Of a stretch of DNA of 64,000 nt, positions 33,897 through 41,404 are shown in pieces (position 1 is the stretch's first letter; each line of letters starts with the position of its first letter). A program made the translations under genes and the position numbers. The stretch is from contig CALHIR010000047.1 of assembly GCA_938030705.1 (NCBI GenBank), positions 1 through 64,000 of the forward strand, in the 5' to 3' direction. The notes beneath the pieces are model-generated. The model was given only the letters and a program-made list of their open reading frames with translations. It made no database searches and was not told the origin of the DNA. The DNA comes from Candidatus Poseidoniaceae archaeon. GTDB taxonomy: Archaea > Thermoplasmatota > Poseidoniia > Poseidoniales > Poseidoniaceae.

Positions 33897-34337
33897 TCAG
33901 GAAGCGCGAATCCAAGGCACTTCACGTCCCTTGGCGGACCAAAACATCTCATGGATGGCCTCACAGGCGTCCATGAGTTCTTGAGCGTGGTCAGCGGAAA
34001 CTTCGACCTTACAAGCAGAACAGAGTTTGGCAGCGTGCCAGAAGGTGTCGTGAAGGTCAGGGTTGCCTTCGAGATGTTGAGGCTTGAAGAAATCCGTCCA
34101 CAAGACGAGAAGTTCGTCCTTGCACTTTTGGGCTTCCTCTTCTTTCACCGCTGCGTAGCGGGCCATGGTGTTCATGTAAGCGGCCATTGCCACACCATCC
34201 GATGTGTCTGGGCAGGTCATGGCGAGCATTTTCTTGGTCATGGACTGAACGGCTTCGGCAGCGATACGGGCACTGGCTGGGTCGTAAACTCCACATGGAG
34301 CATCACAGTGGGCTTCGGCGACGATAGGGGTCTTCAT
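33897..34337 (-). CDS. sodN: Nickel superoxide dismutase
   Basis: 146 residues from ATG 34337. A nine-residue leader (MKTPIVAEA) precedes the nickel hook HCDAPCGVYDP, in which His1, Cys2 and Cys6 of the mature enzyme bind nickel. The rest is the usual four-helix bundle, with further Cys in AMTCPDTSD and KLCSACK. It converts superoxide to peroxide and oxygen. It is paired with sodX, giving a complete Ni-SOD module. Confidence 0.94.
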   Translation of the reverse strand: MKTPIVAEAHCDAPCGVYDPASARIAAEAVQSMTKKMLAMTCPDTSDGVAMAAYMNTMARYAAVKEEEAQKCKDELLVLWTDFFKPQHLEGNPDLHDTFWHAAKLCSACKVEVSADHAQELMDACEAIHEMFWSAKGREVPWIRAS

Positions 34338-34386
34338 GGACCACCCGAGAGGATGGAACCATAAGAACATGATTCTTTTCCAACGT

Positions 34387-35307
34387 TCACGAGGGCGATG
34401 AGATGGTGGTGCCTCGTTCACCCCGGAGGGCCAAAAGCACATCACCGGGTGAACACAGAATAGAAGCCGCCGTCGGTCCAGATTGTTCAGCAAATTGGCA
34501 CAGTGCTTCGACTTTCGGCCCCATGGAGCCTTTCGGAAATTCGCCTGCTTCGTCTAAATCGCGCGCCTCCGTGACCGTCAAGCGCCGTATCGCCTCGGCG
34601 TTCTCTGTACCAAAGTTTCGGTAAATGGCGTCGGCTTCCGTGCTGATGATCAACGCGTGAGCTTCGAGACCCCTGGCCAGCAAGGAGGAAAAATGATCTT
34701 TGTCCACCACGGCAGGCATGCCCTGGAGATGCTTGTCGAGGCGAGCCGTGGGTACGCCTCCGCCCCCTCCACAAATCACCACGGCGTTTAGGTGCACGAG
34801 GTGTTGGATGACATCCAGTTCCATGATGCGAATGGGGATGGGGCTTGCAACAACCCGCCGTGGACCGTGAACCGTTTCTGCAATGTCCCAATCAGCGGTC
34901 ATGACGGTTTGGGAAGGAAGCACAGGACCAATCGGCTTGGTCGGCCATGCAAATCCTTCGTCGTCTTTGTCAACTTCCACTCGCGTCAACAGAACTGCCG
35001 TTCGTTCTGGCCGACGGCGTCGCTCCAAAATCGCCTGGAGATTCATCGATAATTCGTGCCCGATCATTCCTTGGGTCGCTGCAACCCAAGCGTCCAACCC
35101 TTGAGTTTGCTGTTTGTCCATGGCGAGGAGGTGACCTACTTGAGGACCGTTTCCGTGGGTGATGACCACACTCCAGTCCATTTCGAGAAGATCGATAACG
35201 TCGCTCATGACTCGAGCGAGAACCTCGGTTGCATCACTTCTCTCATTCCCAGGGGATTGCAAAGCGTTTCCACCCAGTGCGTAGACGGCAATCTTTCTCA
35301 CACCCAA
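34387..35307 (-). CDS. arcC: Carbamate kinase
   Basis: 306 residues, full length. AVYALGGNALQSPG at the N-terminus, VITHGNGPQVGHLLAMD, the conserved CGGGGGVPTA loop, VDKDHFSSLLARGL and PKGSMGPKVEAL fit ArcC. It makes ATP and carbamate from carbamoyl phosphate, or the reverse. The start codon is not clear: TTG at 35307 or GTG at 35301. No arginine deiminase or ornithine carbamoyltransferase gene is near. Confidence 0.9.
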   Translation of the reverse strand: MGVRKIAVYALGGNALQSPGNERSDATEVLARVMSDVIDLLEMDWSVVITHGNGPQVGHLLAMDKQQTQGLDAWVAATQGMIGHELSMNLQAILERRRRPERTAVLLTRVEVDKDDEGFAWPTKPIGPVLPSQTVMTADWDIAETVHGPRRVVASPIPIRIMELDVIQHLVHLNAVVICGGGGGVPTARLDKHLQGMPAVVDKDHFSSLLARGLEAHALIISTEADAIYRNFGTENAEAIRRLTVTEARDLDEAGEFPKGSMGPKVEALCQFAEQSGPTAASILCSPGDVLLALRGERGTTISSPS

Positions 35308-35404
35308 TGGTTCTTATGGACCGTTTTGACACTTTGCACGATATACATGAACCGGCCCTGTGTTTTGATGTTCCAAGAGGGAGACATTCACATAGGCTGA
35401 ACCT

Positions 35405-36775
35405 GTGGAACGTTTCGGTGAGAGCTTGGTCAAGACCATTTGGATCGGCGATGTGCAAAACGGTCAACACACCGACCAGACGGTTGAATTGAAAGGATGG
35501 GTGAAACGCAGCCGAGGGAACAACAACATCTGGTTCGTTGTTCTTCGGGACTCAACGGGAACCATCCAGTGCGTCGGCAAGAAGAAAGCCCTTGGCGAAG
35601 CAGTATTCGAGACGCTCAAAGGGGCCATCATCGAAACGAGCGTTGTCTTCACCGGCCATGTCCGTGCTGACGAACGCGCCGAAGGCGGCCATGAACTTGA
35701 CATCGCCAATGTCGAGATCGTCGGTGCCGTCAATTCCGAACGACCCTTCCCCATCACCGAAGCGGATATGCTGGTTGAGGATGAGGACGGTGAACTGACC
35801 TACGGCGGAACAGAGCACACCCTCAACCATCGCCACCTCTACTTGCGCACAACCCGTGCCACCACCATGTTGAAACTACGAAGTTCAGCTTTCGGCGCCA
35901 TTCACAATTACTTCCGAGGGCATGATTTCTTGGAATATCAGGCCCCGAATTTCGTGGCAGGAGCCGTTGAAGGCGGTTCCACGTTGTTCGAAGTACCGTA
36001 CTTTGGGAAGCAAGCCTACCTCACGCAATCATGGCAACTCTATGCGGAGGCCGCTATGCCTGCCCTCGAACGCTTGTACACCATCGCCCCTTCATTCCGG
36101 GCAGAAAAATCCAGAACCCGTCGTCACCTGACCGAATTTTGGCATGCAGAAATGGAGATGGCTTGGGCCACCAACAACGACATCATGGCCCACGGCGAAG
36201 GCGTTGTCCGGAGCATCGCAAAAACGCTCTTAGAAGAACGTGAGGACGAACTCACTTACTTGGAACGGGACCTCGAAATGATAGCACGCTACGCCGACAG
36301 CCCATACCCGAGGATGCGATATGATGAGGCCATTGAGATTCTTCAAGGCAAGGATGTGTCGGTTGAATGGGGTCAAGATTTGGATTATTCAAAAGAAAAA
36401 ATCCTCACACAAGATTTTGATGTGCCGCATTTCTTGACACACTACCCCAAGGTGGCCAAACCCTTCTACCATCGCGTTGACCCAGAAGACGAGAAGTACG
36501 TGCTTTGCCATGACCTCTTGGCCCCTGAAGGCTACGGCGAAATCATCGGAGGTGGTGAGCGCACGTGGTCGGAACAAGAAATTTTGCAACGGATTGACGA
36601 AGAGGGCACGCCTCGGGAACCCTACCAGTTTTACATCGACGTACGTTCTTACGGTGGCGTACCGCACGGTGGCTTTGGACTGGGCGTTGACCGTGTCGTG
36701 AGTTGGCTCGCTGGAGCAACCCACATTCGCGAGGTCATTCCGTTCCCCCGCACTTCACGGCGAGTCACGCCCTGA
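35405..36775 (+). CDS. asnS: Asparaginyl-tRNA synthetase
   Basis: 456 residues. An N-terminal OB anticodon-binding domain (VELKGWVKRSRG) precedes a class II core: motif 2 FRAEKSRTRRHLTEFWHAEMEMA and motif 3 GFGLGVDRVVSWLAG, with the Asn-type ending IREVIPFPRTSRR. The start may be GTG 35405 or TTG 35426; the latter has GGTGAG at a good distance. It is divergent from carbamate kinase. Confidence 0.93.
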   Translation: MERFGESLVKTIWIGDVQNGQHTDQTVELKGWVKRSRGNNNIWFVVLRDSTGTIQCVGKKKALGEAVFETLKGAIIETSVVFTGHVRADERAEGGHELDIANVEIVGAVNSERPFPITEADMLVEDEDGELTYGGTEHTLNHRHLYLRTTRATTMLKLRSSAFGAIHNYFRGHDFLEYQAPNFVAGAVEGGSTLFEVPYFGKQAYLTQSWQLYAEAAMPALERLYTIAPSFRAEKSRTRRHLTEFWHAEMEMAWATNNDIMAHGEGVVRSIAKTLLEEREDELTYLERDLEMIARYADSPYPRMRYDEAIEILQGKDVSVEWGQDLDYSKEKILTQDFDVPHFLTHYPKVAKPFYHRVDPEDEKYVLCHDLLAPEGYGEIIGGGERTWSEQEILQRIDEEGTPREPYQFYIDVRSYGGVPHGGFGLGVDRVVSWLAGATHIREVIPFPRTSRRVTP

Positions 36776-36907
36776 TCAGAGCAGCGTTTCCCCGCACATC
36801 GGGCACGGCATCCCCGGAATAAATGCGCCAAGCAAAAATCCACAATGCGGGCAGATGGACATTAAATCGTCAACGACCATGGGGTGTTGTTCTCCCAACT
36901 TCCACAT
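36776..36907 (-). CDS. Mini zinc-ribbon protein, 43 residues
   Basis: A short frame whose ATG overlaps the stop of the HAD phosphatase gene by one base (TGATG). It encodes ICPHCGFLLG ... MPCPMCGETLL, two C-x-x-C knuckles 15 residues apart that can bind one zinc, and ends exactly beside the asnS stop. The tight coupling and clean Cys spacing argue for a real gene. The function is unknown; a role with the phosphatase is inferred from coupling only. Confidence 0.68.
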   Translation of the reverse strand: MWKLGEQHPMVVDDLMSICPHCGFLLGAFIPGMPCPMCGETLL

Positions 36908-37668
36908 CAAGGTTTGGGCAGGCCAAACCGTTCACAAATCTGGTCAAGAACAAGCAAGAGATCTTTTTCCTCAATGACATGGTTGGCAAACTCCCTTGGT
37001 CGCTCGTCCCACGGGTTGAACAAAACAGCGCATCCACTTTCACCAAACATGCCCACATCGCCCATGGAGTCTCCAACAGCGGCGGTGTTTGATTTTGTTA
37101 CACCGAGGCGGCGTTGAAGCATTTTCACGATGGCCCCTTTTCCATTCATTTGCACTTGATACCGTCCATAATCTCCGATGCCGGCTGGTGAAGAACCATC
37201 GCCGGATTCCATCAGCCATCCATTTGTGAAAACGTGGAGTTTTGAATCATAGCCGTTGCTTTGTTCCCGTGCCGTATGTCGGTCTATGCCTCCCCACCGA
37301 CGCTGCCAAAGCGCTGTACTGGGAAAAGATGCCGCGATGTCTCGAGCGGTTTTTTGAAGCCCACCACTGACAATGGCCACATGAACGTCATGGTCAAGGA
37401 GATGCTGAATGAGGGTCTTCCATCCTTTCATCATCGGCATCCCTTCCATCAAACCTCGGAGACGCTCATCCGTGATGTTGCCCCCGGGAGCGGATTTGAT
37501 CAAGGCCAAATCGAGTTTTATCCAGTCCCATTCGTCAAGAAGCCCTTGGTTGTAAAGTTGAAAGGACTCATCATTGGAGATGCCGAGTTTATCGTACACG
37601 AATTGCCATGTTGAGAGATGGTCAACCAAAACACGATCCATGTCCAGGCAAACGAGACGGGCGGTCAT
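36907..37668 (-). CDS. HAD-superfamily phosphatase (phosphoserine phosphatase-like)
   Basis: 253 residues. Motif I CLDMDRVLVD supplies the nucleophile and acid Asp, motif II is VAIVSGG, and motif IV is AAVGDSMGDVGMFG, with a cap region between I and II. This is the SerB-like branch of HAD enzymes, although the substrate is not certain. It starts 4 nt after the degenerate glycosyltransferase gene and is coupled to the mini zinc-ribbon gene. Confidence 0.85.
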   Translation of the reverse strand: MTARLVCLDMDRVLVDHLSTWQFVYDKLGISNDESFQLYNQGLLDEWDWIKLDLALIKSAPGGNITDERLRGLMEGMPMMKGWKTLIQHLLDHDVHVAIVSGGLQKTARDIAASFPSTALWQRRWGGIDRHTAREQSNGYDSKLHVFTNGWLMESGDGSSPAGIGDYGRYQVQMNGKGAIVKMLQRRLGVTKSNTAAVGDSMGDVGMFGESGCAVLFNPWDERPREFANHVIEEKDLLLVLDQICERFGLPKP

Positions 37669-37672
37669 GCGT

Positions 37673-38500
37673 TCAACTCCCCTTTGGCCAATTGTATTGG
37701 TTCTGAATTCGAGCGACTTGCTTTCCCATGATGTACAAAATTAAGGCGACCATCATGGCAAATAGACCGATGAGCGTCATGGCGATGGTGATCAGCGTGA
37801 CCCCGATGGACGTCGAATTCAATTCGGTAAACATGGATGCGAGGTCCCCCGATAAGCGATAACCCAACACGAAAAGCACGACGCCCGGAATACCGAACAA
37901 CAAGAGGGGATGTTTTGATTCCAACATCCAATAGAAGAGTTGAGCAAACCTCGAAGCGGTGGCCAATGATTGTCGCTGAGGCAATTGAATCGGGACGCCA
38001 CTCTTGACAAACCTCGCCCGGATGGTATCGGCGATGTCTTCGGTCGTGGCCGCCTCTGAAAGGCCAGCGAGATGTTCAGCACCTTTTGGACTGAGAATCA
38101 AATGGCCCAACTCGGTTGAAGAGAGCAGGGTGCCTTCCCCTGAATCGCCGGATGATGCTTCTCGGTAAAGGTGGTGAATGTCCCACCCTTCACGCGCTCG
38201 GTTCACACTGAGCGGAAGATCGGACAACTTCCACCGAGCAGTGATGGGCAAACACAAGGTGAGCCCATCAAAGGATTCGAGAGACAAGACGGCTTTGGCC
38301 AAATGTTGAGGGACCAAATCGCCGTTATGATGCACAACCTTGCACCCCACCTCATGAGCTAAGTCCACTGTTTCATCATTGGAACCCGTATCAAAAAGAA
38401 TGACCTCGTTCGCAACTTCACGGCAACGAACGATCAGCGAGACAATGCGCAATTCAATGTCCCGTCCAATGAGGACAACACGCTCAAGAGGTGCACTCAC
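37673..38500 (-). CDS. Degenerate glycosyltransferase-like membrane protein
   Basis: 275 residues from GTG 38500; ATG codons further upstream lie in the divergent gene. The first half shows the FDTGSNDETVDLAHEVGCKVV core of GT2 proteins, but the segment where DxD should occur reads LCLPITARWKLS, with no metal-binding acids. The C-terminal half has two long helices (about 200-225 and 235-265), like those of polyprenyl-phosphate glycosyltransferases. It is likely a non-catalytic homologue or an enzyme with changed chemistry. Divergent from an intact GT2 gene. Confidence 0.7.
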   Translation of the reverse strand: MSAPLERVVLIGRDIELRIVSLIVRCREVANEVILFDTGSNDETVDLAHEVGCKVVHHNGDLVPQHLAKAVLSLESFDGLTLCLPITARWKLSDLPLSVNRAREGWDIHHLYREASSGDSGEGTLLSSTELGHLILSPKGAEHLAGLSEAATTEDIADTIRARFVKSGVPIQLPQRQSLATASRFAQLFYWMLESKHPLLLFGIPGVVLFVLGYRLSGDLASMFTELNSTSIGVTLITIAMTLIGLFAMMVALILYIMGKQVARIQNQYNWPKGS

Positions 38501-38602
38501 GTTTCCCTGTCTCGCCTTGAGGCTATCAAACCTGTTCTTCCTGAATACATGGGGAACCGCTTTCAAGCATAGATTGATTGAGGCGGCCCCGAAGGGCAGG
38601 GC

Positions 38603-39547
38603 ATGCTGAAGGGCTGGCACATCGGCGTGGTCATCCCTGCACGAAACGAGGAATTGCACATCGCCGACGTCATCACTGGCCTGCCGTCCTTTGTGGACTT
38701 GGCCGTTGTGGTGGATGATGGCTCGCAAGATGAAACGGAAATGCGGGCGAAAAACGCTGCAAGAAACTGTGAATTGACCGTCCTTCAAGGTGGAGGAAAG
38801 GGTGTTGGCTCGGCCATCGACGCCGGCCATCGACATCTCGTGAACACCTTCAACTCAAGGTTCATCAGCGTGGTCATGGCGGGCGACGGCCAAATGAATC
38901 CCGATGACATGGAAGGATTGCTTGAACCTATTTTCAACAACCAAGCCGACCATGTCAAAGGCAATCGTATTCAACATGCTGATGGATTCAACCGCATGCC
39001 CCAATACCGTCAGCGGGCGTCAAAAATCCTCGCTTTTTTCACCACGTTGGCCGCCGGGCAAGCCATCAGCGACCCCCAATGTGGCTACACAGCGACTTCC
39101 TCGGAGGTCCTTAGAAACTGGAATTGGGAACGACGTTGGAGCGGATATGGCTACCCAAATTTTTGGTTGGTGAATCTGGCCAGCGAAGGATACCGGATTG
39201 TGGAGCGGCCTGTGGAATCCATCTATAGAGGTGAGCGAAGCGGGATAAAACCGATTCGTTTCTTTCTGAGCGTCGGATGGATGATGGCCGTTGAACATCA
39301 TCGCAGAAATCTGTCCTGGTTGATGCCAAAGCGGCTCACGCCTCATACGCTCTTTGCCTTGTTCGCCTATGGCCTCGGCTGGTCAGCCCTCCTACCGTTT
39401 CTTTCCAACGACCTCGAGCAAGAGCTCTTTTTCAGAGGCGTACCTGCCGTCGTAATGTGTCTCTTCTTTTGGTTGATGGCGCATCTTTTTGACCGAGCCG
39501 CAACACGAGTCCACAAGGAGTTGAGGTTGAATGCGACGCCACGATAA
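38603..39547 (+). CDS. Family 2 glycosyltransferase, membrane-bound
   Basis: 314 residues. VVIPARNEELHIADV, VVVDDGSQDET, GGGKGVGSAIDAG, VMAGDGQMNPDDM (metal site) and DPQCGYTA give a complete GT-A domain. Two or three hydrophobic helices at the C-terminus (about 250-300) anchor it. Likely a polyprenyl-phosphate sugar transferase. It overlaps the parvulin gene by 17 nt and is divergent from the degenerate homologue. Confidence 0.85.
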   Translation: MLKGWHIGVVIPARNEELHIADVITGLPSFVDLAVVVDDGSQDETEMRAKNAARNCELTVLQGGGKGVGSAIDAGHRHLVNTFNSRFISVVMAGDGQMNPDDMEGLLEPIFNNQADHVKGNRIQHADGFNRMPQYRQRASKILAFFTTLAAGQAISDPQCGYTATSSEVLRNWNWERRWSGYGYPNFWLVNLASEGYRIVERPVESIYRGERSGIKPIRFFLSVGWMMAVEHHRRNLSWLMPKRLTPHTLFALFAYGLGWSALLPFLSNDLEQELFFRGVPAVVMCLFFWLMAHLFDRAATRVHKELRLNATPR

Positions 39548-39860
39548 ACGAAGAAAGCCGCGGAAAGCGCACGTTCGTCATATTCTCGTGGCCAATAAAC
39601 CAGAAGCGAAACTCATCCTCGACGAGTTGAACGCTTCAAAAAAACCGCTTCGGACGTTCAAGAAACTGGCAAAGAAATACTCGAACTGCCCCAGCGGGAG
39701 CAAAGGGGGAGATCTTGGCGAATTTGTTGAGGGTCAAATGGTCCAAACCTTCGAAGACGCCGTTTGGGCATCAGAGTTTGAAGTCGTGCCAGAATCCTTC
39801 ATCAAAACCCAATTTGGTTTTCATGTCTTGTGGGTGCACAGCATCACGCACCCGGAATAG
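39531..39860 (+). CDS. Parvulin-type peptidyl-prolyl cis-trans isomerase
   Basis: 109 residues. After a basic N-terminus come VRHILVANKPEA, FKKLAKKYSNCPSGSKGGDLGEF, MVQTFEDAVW and IKTQFGFHVLWV, the standard single-domain parvulin. It isomerises X-Pro bonds; no signal peptide is seen, so it acts in the cytoplasm. It begins inside the last codons of the glycosyltransferase gene. Confidence 0.92.
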   Translation: MRRHDKRRKPRKAHVRHILVANKPEAKLILDELNASKKPLRTFKKLAKKYSNCPSGSKGGDLGEFVEGQMVQTFEDAVWASEFEVVPESFIKTQFGFHVLWVHSITHPE

Positions 39861-39938
39861 TGGTGGGCGTACCAAGATTTGAACTTGGGTCCAAGCGTCC
39901 CAAACGCCCGAGTATAGGCCAAACTAACCCATACGCCC
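39861..39938 (-). tRNA. tRNA-Pro (anticodon TGG)
   Basis: On the minus strand the acceptor GGGCGTA/TACGCCC, D arm, anticodon stem GGGCG/CGCTT with loop TTTGGGA (anticodon TGG), and T arm CCAAG-TTCAAAT-CTTGG form a cloverleaf. Mature part 39864-39938, with CCA encoded at 39863-39861. No intron. It begins at the end of the parvulin gene, on the other strand. Confidence 0.93.
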
Positions 39939-39971
39939 TTGGTCTGTGCCACGGCGTCTTACCTATGAACT

Positions 39972-40412
39972 TCACTCAAAGAACATCCAGCGACCGTTTG
40001 CGATTCTGACGGCCACCCCTTCGACTTCGGCTTGTTCCATCAGTGCATCAGCAGGAATCTCAACCTCCTTTTTGTCCAAGAGAGATTGCACCTGAATTTG
40101 CGAAATCGTGCCATCTTCGGAAGCCAAAGTTCGAAGTTCTCCCAACAGGGCCCGAGGAGAAATCTCCTGAGGTTCATCATTCACGGCAGAAGACCGCAGA
40201 AGACGAGCCCGTAATTCATCCCGGAGCTCAGGAGGGGTGTTGGCCAACGCCACTTCAAGATGAAGCGTGGAACTGGACGTGCACTCTTTCACGACCTTCG
40301 CATCGCTTTTCATTGCGGTCCCGCAATGTGGACAACGTCCACCTTGACGCCGATGCCCCGAACATTGTTGGCAGGCCGAACACCGCAGAACGAGCCAACG
40401 TTGTTCCGCCAC
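39972..40412 (-). CDS. Zinc-ribbon protein of unknown function
   Basis: 146 residues. An N-terminal ribbon (RCSAC ... RCPHCGTAM) is followed by two helical blocks; the last part (SQIQVQSLLDKKEVEIPADALMEQAEVEGVAVRI) resembles a small winged-helix unit. Nucleic-acid binding is plausible but unproven. It starts 9 nt after the decarboxylase-like gene. Confidence 0.72.
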   Translation of the reverse strand: MAEQRWLVLRCSACQQCSGHRRQGGRCPHCGTAMKSDAKVVKECTSSSTLHLEVALANTPPELRDELRARLLRSSAVNDEPQEISPRALLGELRTLASEDGTISQIQVQSLLDKKEVEIPADALMEQAEVEGVAVRIANGRWMFFE

Positions 40413-40421
40413 ATCATCGCC

Positions 40422-41066
40422 TCAGAGCGTGAAATCGTGCTGGCTTTGCGGTTGACCCGGTCGGCGAGCAGGAGCAGCGGGCGCTTTTGTGTCAACACGC
40501 TTTCGTGGTTCAGGCGCTGCTTTGCGGGTCAGGGCCCCACGGATCGGGCCCGTTTTGGTTCGTGCACCGAGTGAAAGGGATTCGGGGAGGATCAACGCTG
40601 CAACCGCCACACCGTGGTGGTCTTGACCGGCCGTAACCTCGTCAACAGCGACGTCAAATTCAATCACCTCAAGGTCACGACTTGCCAGCCGACGTTGCAG
40701 GTTCCGTCGGAGCAGCAAGACCGTTTCTTCGTAATCTCGGTCGGTGGTGATGGTAGCGACGATGGCGCACTCGTCGCCCTCTGGCGTGACGCAGGTTGCC
40801 CAAGCCACACCAGCCGAAGCCGACGAACCGCTCCAAGCATAGGCCGTAGCCAAGTGGCATTCCACAAGAGAACCCATGGGGAGCGGGCGAGGGGGCGTGG
40901 CCCCGAAACCGAGGGGGAGCATGGCACCCTGGGCTTGAATTAAGCGAACGTCTCCCAAACCAAGCTCGACGAGACCTTGGTCAAAAGCATCCTCTGCATT
41001 TTCGCCCCAAGGAGCGACAGCGGTCATGAGCCAGCCGGGACAGGAAGCCGAGTTTGAGGATTGCAT
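40422..41066 (-). CDS. Pyruvoyl-dependent arginine decarboxylase homologue without cleavage serines
   Basis: 214 residues (or 201 from ATG 41027). EDAFDQGLVELGLGDVRLI, PRPLPMGSLVE, SASAGVAWATC and the C-terminal VAVAALILP align by eye to archaeal PvlArgDC. In that family self-cleavage occurs between two Ser in a SSIMPP-type motif to form the pyruvoyl cofactor; here the site reads AQGAMLP, with no Ser. The C-terminus has a Pro/Arg/Lys-rich tail of about 45 residues. It is therefore probably inactive as a decarboxylase, or repurposed. Confidence 0.75.
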   Translation of the reverse strand: MQSSNSASCPGWLMTAVAPWGENAEDAFDQGLVELGLGDVRLIQAQGAMLPLGFGATPPRPLPMGSLVECHLATAYAWSGSSASAGVAWATCVTPEGDECAIVATITTDRDYEETVLLLRRNLQRRLASRDLEVIEFDVAVDEVTAGQDHHGVAVAALILPESLSLGARTKTGPIRGALTRKAAPEPRKRVDTKAPAAPARRPGQPQSQHDFTL

Positions 41067-41092
41067 GATGGGGCCTGTGGCGCAACGGGTTC

Positions 41093-41404
41093 ATGAACAA
41101 CTTGGTGCTAGGCCGATGCATGGCACAAGCAACACGGGGCCTTCTCTTTACGGCCTTTGCGTTGGTTGTTGGAGTGGCCATGATGGCGGGGTTAAATTCA
41201 GGTGAGTATACGCTAACATTGGCCCTAGGCGCCATGTTAGCGACCTTGGTGGGTATTGGATTCATGATGCAAGCAGGAACATCATCTCCACCAAAAGGAA
41301 TCGCTTTGAGCGGAACCCAGCCATTGGTTGGCAACGGCCAAACGATGGAGGTCAGCGATTCTCTCCCGGACCCTATGGACCAAGATTTCGAGATGCCGTT
41401 GTGA
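41093..41404 (+). CDS. Small membrane protein
   Basis: 103 residues (94 from a second ATG at 41120). Two hydrophobic helices (about 16-36 and 41-61) are followed by a soluble Pro/Ser-rich tail. No known domain. It is divergent from the decarboxylase homologue and convergent with aCPSF1, abutting its stop codon. Confidence 0.65.
   Translation: MNNLVLGRCMAQATRGLLFTAFALVVGVAMMAGLNSGEYTLTLALGAMLATLVGIGFMMQAGTSSPPKGIALSGTQPLVGNGQTMEVSDSLPDPMDQDFEMPL

Noticed and set aside
41070-41095. tRNA-like start GGGGCCTGTGGCGCAACGGGTTC
   Set aside because: There is no matching acceptor 3' arm or T arm downstream; it lies between two gene starts.
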